Source: Parabacteroides chongii (GTDB taxonomy: Bacteria > Bacteroidota > Bacteroidia > Bacteroidales > Tannerellaceae). Taken from it: a DNA stretch of 64,000 nucleotides. The stretch covers positions 4,682,501 through 4,746,500 of the forward strand of contig NZ_CP120849.1 of assembly GCF_029581355.1 (NCBI RefSeq), in the 5' to 3' direction. Numbering within the stretch: position 1 is the stretch's first letter; each line of letters opens with the position of its first letter. Positions 25,260-32,609 of this stretch are shown one piece after another. The translations under genes and the position numbers were made by a program. Under the pieces are notes generated by a model. It searched no databases. It saw only the letters and a list, made by a program, of their open reading frames with translations, and was not told where the DNA came from.

Positions 25260-26501
25260 ATGAATAATTCTTATATATCTCCTTTTGCTAAACCCGTTTA
25301 TGTGATGTTGAAACCTGTCGGCTCGGTGTGTAACCTGGCGTGCGATTATTGCTATTACCTGGAAAAGGGAAAGCTCTATCCGGAGGTAAAGAATCACATC
25401 ATGAGCGAGCAGCTGCTGGAGAAATTCATCAAAGACTATCTGGAATGTCAGACGATGCCCCAGGTACTTTTCACCTGGCATGGCGGCGAAACGCTGATGC
25501 GTCCGATCAGCTTCTACAAAAAAGCGCTCGAACTTCAGCAGAAATACGGTCGCGGCCGTCAGATCGACAACTGTATCCAAACGAACGGAACACTGTTGAC
25601 AGATGACTGGTGTCGTTTCTTCAAAGAAAATAATTTCCTGGTCGGCATCTCGATCGACGGTCCGCAGGAGTTCCATGACGAATATCGCCGGAACCGGCAG
25701 GGTCTTCCCTCCTTCTACAAGGTGATGAAGGGAATCGAACTGCTGAAAAAACATCAGGTAGAATATAACGCAATGGCGGTGGTGAACGACTACAACGTTG
25801 ATTTTCCACTGGAGTTTTATAACTTTTTCAAGGAAATAGATTGCCATTTTATCCAGTTCGCCCCTATCGTCGAACGATTGGGATTCCATCAGGACGGGAC
25901 GAAACTGACCTCTCCGGAACAACAGGACGCCAATATCAAACTGGCTCCTTTCTCTGTCGATTCCGGAAAATGGGGCGATTTCCTCTGTGCCATTTTCGAT
26001 GAATGGCTGAAGGAAGATGTGGGCAATTATTATATCCAACTGTTCGATGCGACGCTCGCAAACTGGGTCGGAGAACAGCCGGGCGTATGTACGCTGGCAC
26101 GGACATGCGGGCATGCCGGAGTGATGGAGTTCAACGGTGATTTGTATGCGTGTGACCATTTTGTCTTCCCGGAATATAAGCTGGGCAATATCTATACGCA
26201 GACATTGACGGAAATGATGTATAGTCAAAGCCAGTTGAAGTTCGGTGCCGACAAATACGATAAACTACCCGCTCAATGCAAGGAATGTGAATTTCTTTTT
26301 GCCTGCAACGGGGAGTGTCCCAAAAACCGTTTTCTGCATACAGCCAGCGGTGAGCCGGGACTAAACTATCTATGCAAAGGCTACAAAAAGTTTTTCAAAC
26401 ATGTAGCACCGTATATGGATTTTATGAAGAAAGAATTATTAGCCCAGCGTCCGCCCGCAAACGTGATGCAATGGGCAAAAGAGAATAGAGATACTCTATA
26501 A
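25260..26501 (+). CDS. Anaerobic sulfatase-maturating enzyme (radical SAM, SPASM)
   Basis: This 413-residue protein opens KPVYVMLKPVGSVCNLACDYCYY, containing the radical SAM CxxxCxxC cluster site (about 24-31). TWHGGET follows, and then a Cys-rich SPASM region binding two auxiliary clusters (CTLARTCGHAG, YACDHF, CKECEFLFACNGECP). It matches anSME/ChuR, which oxidises an active-site Cys or Ser of sulfatases to formylglycine in the cytosol before export, and is needed for growth on sulfated host glycans. No sulfatase is in the window, so it works in trans. A promoter and operator-like palindrome precede it; tldD follows after 6 bp. Confidence 0.93.
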   Translation: MNNSYISPFAKPVYVMLKPVGSVCNLACDYCYYLEKGKLYPEVKNHIMSEQLLEKFIKDYLECQTMPQVLFTWHGGETLMRPISFYKKALELQQKYGRGRQIDNCIQTNGTLLTDDWCRFFKENNFLVGISIDGPQEFHDEYRRNRQGLPSFYKVMKGIELLKKHQVEYNAMAVVNDYNVDFPLEFYNFFKEIDCHFIQFAPIVERLGFHQDGTKLTSPEQQDANIKLAPFSVDSGKWGDFLCAIFDEWLKEDVGNYYIQLFDATLANWVGEQPGVCTLARTCGHAGVMEFNGDLYACDHFVFPEYKLGNIYTQTLTEMMYSQSQLKFGADKYDKLPAQCKECEFLFACNGECPKNRFLHTASGEPGLNYLCKGYKKFFKHVAPYMDFMKKELLAQRPPANVMQWAKENRDTL

Positions 26502-26507
26502 AACAAC

Positions 26508-28040
26508 ATGAAATACAACAGACGTGATTTTATTAAAACAGGAGGTATGGTTATGCTTGGTTCACTGGCAGTTCCGTCTTTTTTAGAAGGTTGTGCCGGT
26601 AGTACAGCCGATAAAGCTGCCGGTATCTCGTTTGCGCTGAACCATTTCGGGTTGAGCGAAGGTGACATGAGAAAGGTGTTGAATGCAGCACTGGAAAAGG
26701 GAGGAGATTATGCTGATCTTTTCTTCGAACACTCTTACCGTAATAATATCGGTTTACAGGATGGTGCGGTCAACCGTGCCTCTTCAAACATAGACTTCGG
26801 AATGGGCGTACGTGTCCTCTCCGGAGACCAGACAGGCTATGCCTACGTCGAAAATATCTCGCTGGACGAGATGCTGACAGCTGCACGTACAGCCGCACGC
26901 ATCGCAAACGGCGCTGCTGGAAAAGGTCCGGCCAAACTGACCGAGGAACCGATTGCGGGCAATTTCTATGGCGTACAGACTCCCTGGGACGAAATTGCCG
27001 TCAAAGAAAAAACGCCTTACCTGCAAAAGCTGAACGACCAGATATTTGCGCTCGACAAGCGTGTGCATAAGGTGATGGCTTCCCTGGGCGATACGACATC
27101 TCATATCCTGTTCTGCAACACGGAAGGACAGATGTATTACGACTATCGTCCGATGGTTACCCTGGCTGCTGTCTGCATCATGGAAGACAACGGCAAGATT
27201 GAAAACTCGTATGCTTCGCGTGCGTTCCGTATGGGTGCCGAGTTCCTGACCGATGAGATCATCAGCGAAGTGGCAAAAGAAGCGGTGGAGAAAACGGCTA
27301 TCCTCTTCCAGGCGGTGAAGCCTAAGGGAGGTGAAATGCCGGTCGTAATGGGTGCCGGTGGTTCGGGTATCTTGTTGCACGAAGCGATCGGACATGCGTT
27401 TGAAGCCGACTTCAACCGTAAGAATACGTCTATTTTCTCCGACCAGCTGAATAAGAAGGTCTGCAACGAACATATCAACGTAGTGGACGACGGAACTATC
27501 CCGTTCAACCGTGGTTCTGTCAATATCGACGACGAAGGTGTGGAAGGACAAAAAACCTATATCGTGAAAGAAGGTATCTTGACAAGTTACCTGCACGACC
27601 GTATCAGTGCGAAGCATTACGGTATCCCGTCGACAGGTAACGGACGCCGCGAATCGTTCCGCCAGATGCCTATTCCCCGTATGCGTGCAACCTATATGGA
27701 AGCAGGCAATGTGACGGAAGAAGAGATGATCTCGACCGTTAAGAAAGGGATCTATGCTTCCGGCTTCACCAACGGACAGGTGCAGATCGGTGCCGGCGAC
27801 TTCACTTTCTTCGTGAAAGACGGTTATCTGATCGAAAACGGCAAACTGACACAGCCGATCAAAGACATCAATATCATCGGTAACGGACCGAAAGCGCTGG
27901 CCGATATTACAATGGTCGGAAATAACTATAAGATGGATAACGGCACATGGACATGCGGTAAGGACGGTCAATCATGTCCGGTAACTTGCGGTATGCCATC
28001 CGCCCTGGTTAGTAAACTTACTGTAGGAGGAGAAAATTAA
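26508..28040 (+). CDS. tldD: TldD-type metalloprotease with Tat signal
   Basis: This 510-residue protein begins with a twin-arginine signal (NRRDFIKTGG) followed by a hydrophobic stretch and a possible lipobox (FLEGC, Cys near residue 29). The TldD/PmbA domain carries the zinc motif HEAIGHAFEAD near residue 285. TldD with TldE forms a peptidase that degrades unfolded peptides and matures some RiPPs. Export of the TldD half is unusual compared with the cytosolic enterobacterial enzyme. The partner gene follows after 52 bp containing a dispersed repeat. Confidence 0.9.
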   Translation: MKYNRRDFIKTGGMVMLGSLAVPSFLEGCAGSTADKAAGISFALNHFGLSEGDMRKVLNAALEKGGDYADLFFEHSYRNNIGLQDGAVNRASSNIDFGMGVRVLSGDQTGYAYVENISLDEMLTAARTAARIANGAAGKGPAKLTEEPIAGNFYGVQTPWDEIAVKEKTPYLQKLNDQIFALDKRVHKVMASLGDTTSHILFCNTEGQMYYDYRPMVTLAAVCIMEDNGKIENSYASRAFRMGAEFLTDEIISEVAKEAVEKTAILFQAVKPKGGEMPVVMGAGGSGILLHEAIGHAFEADFNRKNTSIFSDQLNKKVCNEHINVVDDGTIPFNRGSVNIDDEGVEGQKTYIVKEGILTSYLHDRISAKHYGIPSTGNGRRESFRQMPIPRMRATYMEAGNVTEEEMISTVKKGIYASGFTNGQVQIGAGDFTFFVKDGYLIENGKLTQPIKDINIIGNGPKALADITMVGNNYKMDNGTWTCGKDGQSCPVTCGMPSALVSKLTVGGEN

Positions 28041-28041
28041 A

Positions 28042-28073
28042 CAGTTGACAATTGGCAATTGACAGTTGACAAT
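28042..28073 (+). repeat. AATTG-rich dispersed repeat between tldD and tldE
   Basis: Tandem variants of AGTTGACAATT (AGTTGACAATTGGCAATTG, then ACAGTTGACAATT) fill the gap between the two genes. The composition and period are like the inverted repeat at 19102-19243. Their function is unknown. Confidence 0.6.
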
Positions 28074-28092
28074 TAAAAAAGAGATTACGATT

Positions 28093-29412
28093 ATGATAAC
28101 TAACGAGAATAAAAAACTGGCTCAATGGGCCATGGAGTTCGCTTTAAAGAACGGTTGCCAGGCTTCACGTGTAAGTTTGTATAATGGTTCCAGCAGTTCG
28201 TTCGAGATCCGTGATATGAAGATCGACCGCCTGCAGCAGGCTTCCGAAAACAGTCTGGTTATCCAGTTGTTCGTGGACGGACGTTATGGTTCATTTTCTA
28301 CCAATCGCCTGGATAAAAAGGAACTGGAAAAGTTTATCCGCAATGGTATCGATTCGACCCGTTATCTGGCAGAAGACAAGGCACGCGCCTTGCCCGACGC
28401 TTCGCTCTATTATAAAGGCGGCGGTGCCGACCTGCAGCTGATCGACCCGAAGTTCGACTCCATACAGCCGGACGAGAAAGTAGCATTGGCGATGAATACC
28501 TGTGAAGAGATGATGGGAAAAGACGACCGTATCATTTCTGCCAATTCTTCATACAGCGACGAAAAAGACTTCAAATATATGGTTGCCAGCAATGGCTTTG
28601 AAGGCGAAGCCTGTGGCTCTTCTTTCAGTTTGGTAGCGAGCGTCAGTATCCGCGGCGAAGGCGATGCCCGTCCGGAATCTTACTGGTACGATTCTTCTTT
28701 GTATTTCGATACGATGATCAAGGAAGGACTGGGAACAAAGGCGCTGGAACGTGTTTTCCGTAAACTGGGACAAAAGAAGGTGGCTTCCGGTAAATACCGT
28801 ATGATCGTCGACAATATGAATTCCGGCCGTTTGTTATCTCCCGTACTGGATGCCTTATATGGTTCATCCATTCAACAGAAAAACTCTTTCCTGCTCGACA
28901 AACTCGATCAGAAAGTGTTGGGCGATAAACTGACCCTGATCGACGAACCGCATCTGGTCAAAGCTTCCGGAGCCCGTTATTTCGACGGTGAAGGAGTGGC
29001 AACCAAACGTATGCCTGTTTTTGAAAACGGTGTATTGAAAACCTATTATATCGATACCTATTCTGCCAACAAAATGGATATCAAGCCTACAATCGCTTCT
29101 CCTTCCATCCTGACGATGCAGATGGGTGACAAAGATACGAACGGCTTGATTGCATCAGTGGATAAGGGTATTCTTGTCACAGGCTTTAACGGTGGTAACT
29201 GCAACAGCACAACCGGTGATTTCTCTTATGGTGTGGAAGGCTTCCTCATTGAAAAAGGTAAACTGACACAGCCGATCTCGGAAATGAATGCGACAGGAAA
29301 TATGATCTCGTTATGGAATAACCTGGCTGAAGTCGGAAACGACCCGCGCCTGTTCTCCAGCTGGCGTATTCCGTCATTGCTATTCGATGGTGTCGATTTC
29401 AGCGGATTATAA
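28093..29412 (+). CDS. pmbA: TldE/PmbA-type peptidase subunit
   Basis: From the ATG at 28093 this gives 439 residues (MITNENKKLAQWAMEF). A TTG start 27 bp earlier would lie inside the repeat and is less likely. It has the PmbA/TldD fold (FEIRDMKIDRLQQAS, GSFSTNRLD) but no HExxxH, as expected for the non-catalytic TldE half, which completes a heterodimer with TldD. No signal peptide is seen, in contrast to its partner. A terminator hairpin follows at 29439-29476. Confidence 0.9.
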   Translation: MITNENKKLAQWAMEFALKNGCQASRVSLYNGSSSSFEIRDMKIDRLQQASENSLVIQLFVDGRYGSFSTNRLDKKELEKFIRNGIDSTRYLAEDKARALPDASLYYKGGGADLQLIDPKFDSIQPDEKVALAMNTCEEMMGKDDRIISANSSYSDEKDFKYMVASNGFEGEACGSSFSLVASVSIRGEGDARPESYWYDSSLYFDTMIKEGLGTKALERVFRKLGQKKVASGKYRMIVDNMNSGRLLSPVLDALYGSSIQQKNSFLLDKLDQKVLGDKLTLIDEPHLVKASGARYFDGEGVATKRMPVFENGVLKTYYIDTYSANKMDIKPTIASPSILTMQMGDKDTNGLIASVDKGILVTGFNGGNCNSTTGDFSYGVEGFLIEKGKLTQPISEMNATGNMISLWNNLAEVGNDPRLFSSWRIPSLLFDGVDFSGL

Positions 29413-29438
29413 AAAGATAATTCAGAGTAAACGATAAA

Positions 29439-29476
29439 GAAAGGGTGAACTTCCAAAGGAAGCCACCCTCTCTTTT
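29439..29476. terminator. Bidirectional terminator between pmbA and mdh
   Basis: AAAGGGTG and CTTCC pair with GGAAG and CACCCTCTCTTTT around a short loop, with A- and T-rich flanks on both sides. It sits between convergent genes. Confidence 0.75.
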
Positions 29477-29500
29477 GTATATATATCATTAAAAAACAGC

Positions 29501-30502
29501 TTATTTCATGTGAGGATTCAATGTGTGCCACAAATGAATTTCCGGAATGATCCCCATACTGATTACTTCATCACGCAGTTTGCTCAGATGTACATAACTA
29601 TCTGCCAGTTCAGCATTTTCTTTAGCTGTTCCTTCTACCTCTTTATAAAAGATACCGTCTTTGGTAATTTCTGTTTCCATCGCCATCATGATATGGTCGA
29701 ATTTACCGGAATGAACATAAGTACCGGCAGGCCAGCGGAATGACTCACCTCCCATAGCGGCACGGATCATTTCGATCGACAGATAAGACGGGCTCTGGAA
29801 AGAAGAACGGCCACGAAGTTCGATGATGCGTTTTCCACCCTGTATCACTTTTACTTTCAGGTCTTCCCATTGCTTGTCAGTCAGCTCTGGTGTACCGATC
29901 AGATCCAGTAACGGTTTACCGTCGACCGTAGCAGTTGAAGCAAAAACAGCCATTTGTTCGCCATGTCCTCCATAAGTACGGCAACCTTTAACCAAGTTCT
30001 GACGGATACCGAAATGCTGTGCCAAGGCTGTTTGCAAACGTGTACTGTCCAAAGCAGCCAATGTGCTTACCTGTGAAGGTTTCAGACCGGAATATAACAA
30101 GGTGATCAGTCCAGTAATATCTGCCGGGTTAAAGATTACGACTACGTGTTTTACATCCGGACAATACGAACGGAGATCCTTACCGAACTGGGCAGCGATT
30201 TCAGCATTTCCTTTCAGTAAGTCTTCACGTGTCATGCCGGCTTTACGAGCTGCACCACCGGATGAAACAACATATTTGGCGCCTCTCAATGCTTCACTGA
30301 TATCTGAAGTATATGTTATATTGGCATATTCGAATCCGGACTGGAACATTTCTTCGGCAACGCCTTCCAAAGCCGGAGCAAAAGGATCATAAAGACAAAT
30401 ATTAGAGGTTAGCCCCATCATTAAAGCTGTTTGGGCCATGTTTGAACCGATCATACCTGCTGCTCCTACGATAGTGAGCTTTTCGTCTGTTAATGCTTTC
30501 AT
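29501..30502 (-). CDS. mdh: Malate dehydrogenase
   Basis: This 333-residue lactate/malate dehydrogenase fold protein has the N-terminal NAD site TIVGAAGMIGSN (about 10-21), VIFNPADITG, LDSTRLQ with a substrate-binding Arg, and the catalytic His in YGGHGEQM. It interconverts malate and oxaloacetate, feeding the reductive branch to succinate in Bacteroidales. It is monocistronic, with its own promoter at 30595-30626 and a shared terminator downstream. Confidence 0.93.
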   Translation of the reverse strand: MKALTDEKLTIVGAAGMIGSNMAQTALMMGLTSNICLYDPFAPALEGVAEEMFQSGFEYANITYTSDISEALRGAKYVVSSGGAARKAGMTREDLLKGNAEIAAQFGKDLRSYCPDVKHVVVIFNPADITGLITLLYSGLKPSQVSTLAALDSTRLQTALAQHFGIRQNLVKGCRTYGGHGEQMAVFASTATVDGKPLLDLIGTPELTDKQWEDLKVKVIQGGKRIIELRGRSSFQSPSYLSIEMIRAAMGGESFRWPAGTYVHSGKFDHIMMAMETEITKDGIFYKEVEGTAKENAELADSYVHLSKLRDEVISMGIIPEIHLWHTLNPHMK

Positions 30503-30594
30503 ACTGTATTATTTTTTAATAATTATGTTTGCTAAGAGAACACATATCTTATTGATAATGTTTACTGTTTCACCTCCGTTTTTCTTTTCGGTTA

Positions 30595-30626
30595 CAAAGG
30601 TAAAGTATCCTTTCTTCATATGCCAA
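30595..30626 (-). promoter_or_regulatory. Promoter of mdh
   Basis: On the minus strand, TTG (30624-30626), a 21-bp spacer and TACCTTTG (30595-30602) match the Bacteroidota consensus, giving a leader of about 90 nt before mdh. Confidence 0.65.
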
Positions 30627-30673
30627 TCATTAAAATCTATTCCCTATAAGCTAAAGTTATAGCTTAAAATCCT

Positions 30674-30681
30674 ACCTTTGC
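30674..30681 (+). promoter_or_regulatory. -7 box almost at the ygiQ start codon
   Basis: TACCTTTG ends 3 bp before the ATG at 30685. If it is used, transcription would begin at or very near the start codon, giving a leaderless message. No clear -33 box was seen. Confidence 0.45.
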
Positions 30682-30684
30682 AGC

Positions 30685-32499
30685 ATGAAAACATTCAGAC
30701 CGGAAGCATGGTTGCCCACCACCAAGAAAGAAGTCGAAGCACGTGGATGGGATTATATAGATGTGATTCTTTTTAGCGGGGATGCCTATGTGGACCATCC
30801 TTCGTTTGGTGCTGCCGTTATCGGACGTACCCTGGAAGCTATGGGACTGCGGGTGGCTATTGTTCCGCAGCCGGACTGGCGAGGAGATTATCGTGATTTC
30901 AAGAAACTGGGAATCCCCCGGCTTTTCTTTGGTGTCTCCCCCGGAGCGATGGATTCAATGATCAATCATTATACCGCCAATAAGCGCCTGCGCAGCGACG
31001 ATGCCTATACACCGGATCGCCGGGCCGGCATGCGCCCGGATTATCCCAGTATTGTTTATACCAAAATATTAAAGGAACTCTATCCGGACGTACCTGTCAT
31101 ACTCGGTGGAATCGAAGCTTCTTTGCGCCGGTTGACTCATTATGACTACTGGCAGGATAAACTCCGTCCGGGTATTTTAGTCGACAGCCCTGCCGATCTC
31201 CTTATTTATGGCATGGGAGAACTTCCCATAAAAGAACTGGTTACCCGCTTGTTAGCGGGCGAATCGTTCCATTCGATAAAAGACATCCGGCAAACGGCTT
31301 ATCTGACCGGTAAAGTGGAAAAAAGTCCCGATGACATCGTACTTTTCTCACATGAAGAATGTCTGCGGGATAAACTGAAACAGGCTAAAAACTTTCGCCA
31401 TATCGAGGAAGAATCAAACAAATACAACGCATCACGCATTCTTCAGCAAGTCGGAAAACAGACCATCGTAGTAAATCCTCCTTTCCCTCCCATGACGGAG
31501 GCAGAGGTCGATGCTTCATTCGATCTGCCCTACACCCGTTTGCCCCATCCCAAATATAAAGGGAAAGTGATTCCGGCATTCGAAATGATCCGGTTCTCAG
31601 TCAATCTGCACCGGGGATGTTTCGGGGGATGTGCTTTCTGTACAATCTCGGCGCATCAAGGAAAGTTCATCGCTTCCCGTAGCAAAGATTCTATTCTGAA
31701 AGAGATAAAGGCTATCACGGAGATGCCCGATTTCAAAGGAAATCTCAGCGACCTGGGAGGTCCTTCAGCCAATATGTATAAGATGAGAGGTAAAGATCAG
31801 AGTATCTGTGCCAAATGTAAAAAGCCTTCCTGTATCTCTCCCGTCGTTTGTAAGAATCTGAACGCAGATCATACGCCTTTACTCGATATTTATAAAGCGG
31901 TGGACAATATGCCTGGCATCAAACGCTCGTTTATCGGTAGTGGTGTACGTTACGACCTGCTTCTGCATCGTTATGACGATGAAACCGTGAATAAGTCAGC
32001 ACAAAGCTATACGGAAGAGCTGATAGCCCGACATGTATCCGGTCGCTTGAAGGTCGCTCCTGAACACACGGAAGAGAATGTTTTGAAGATGATGCGTAAG
32101 CCTTCCTTCGAGCAATTCGGGCAATTTAAGAAAATATTCGACCGTATCAATAAACAACACGGACTGAACCAGCAATTAATTCCTTATTTCATTTCCAGCC
32201 ATCCGGGATGTACGGAAGAAGATATGGCAAAGCTGGCTATCGAAACTAAAAAGTTACATTTCCAGCTGGAGCAGGTACAGGACTTCACTCCTACACCTAT
32301 GACACTGGCTACAGAAATATATTACACAGGCTATCATCCTTATACATTAGAGAAAGTATATACGGCTCGCACAAAAGAGCAGAAACTGGCTCAACGACAA
32401 TTCTTCTTCTGGTACAAACCGGAATTTCGCCGGCAAATCACACAGGCATTACAGAAAATGGGTAAGAAAGATTTATTGAATAAATTGTTCGGTAAGTAA
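30685..32499 (+). CDS. ygiQ: YgiQ family radical SAM protein
   Basis: This 604-residue protein has an N-terminal domain of the YgiQ type (FRPEAWLPTTKKEV, DVILFSGDAYVDHPSF), a radical SAM core with RGCFGGCAFCTISAHQGK (CxxxCxxC, near residue 313), and an additional Cys-rich stretch (CAKCKKPSCISPVVC). The family is widely conserved, but its substrate is not established. It is transcribed divergently from mdh. Confidence 0.92.
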   Translation: MKTFRPEAWLPTTKKEVEARGWDYIDVILFSGDAYVDHPSFGAAVIGRTLEAMGLRVAIVPQPDWRGDYRDFKKLGIPRLFFGVSPGAMDSMINHYTANKRLRSDDAYTPDRRAGMRPDYPSIVYTKILKELYPDVPVILGGIEASLRRLTHYDYWQDKLRPGILVDSPADLLIYGMGELPIKELVTRLLAGESFHSIKDIRQTAYLTGKVEKSPDDIVLFSHEECLRDKLKQAKNFRHIEEESNKYNASRILQQVGKQTIVVNPPFPPMTEAEVDASFDLPYTRLPHPKYKGKVIPAFEMIRFSVNLHRGCFGGCAFCTISAHQGKFIASRSKDSILKEIKAITEMPDFKGNLSDLGGPSANMYKMRGKDQSICAKCKKPSCISPVVCKNLNADHTPLLDIYKAVDNMPGIKRSFIGSGVRYDLLLHRYDDETVNKSAQSYTEELIARHVSGRLKVAPEHTEENVLKMMRKPSFEQFGQFKKIFDRINKQHGLNQQLIPYFISSHPGCTEEDMAKLAIETKKLHFQLEQVQDFTPTPMTLATEIYYTGYHPYTLEKVYTARTKEQKLAQRQFFFWYKPEFRRQITQALQKMGKKDLLNKLFGK

Positions 32500-32609
32500 A
32501 ATACAATCCTTTTGTTGTTCCCCTACAGGGCTTAATTTACATTGCATTTATAAACACCCAGGGTTGAAACCCTGGGCTAATTTATCTCGTCCTTACAGGA
32601 CTCTAATAT
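32500..32609. repeat. Intergenic hairpin-rich repeat
   Basis: CCCAGGGTT (32557-32565) pairs with AACCCTGGG (32568-32576). Smaller stems (CCCTACAGGG at 32521-32530; GTCC/GGAC near 32589-32601) flank it. This CCCAGGG...CCCTGGG pattern recurs in Bacteroidales intergenic regions, to my knowledge. It lies between convergent ygiQ and the peptidase gene. Confidence 0.6.

Noticed and set aside
25212..26228. 338-codon minus-strand reading frame opposite the sulfatase maturase gene
   Set aside because: It is the mirror of a strongly supported radical SAM gene; its protein has no recognisable domain and no ribosome-binding site.
26784..27971. 395-codon minus-strand reading frame opposite tldD
   Set aside because: It arises from codon bias of tldD on the other strand; composition rich in His/Arg/Phe is typical of such shadows.
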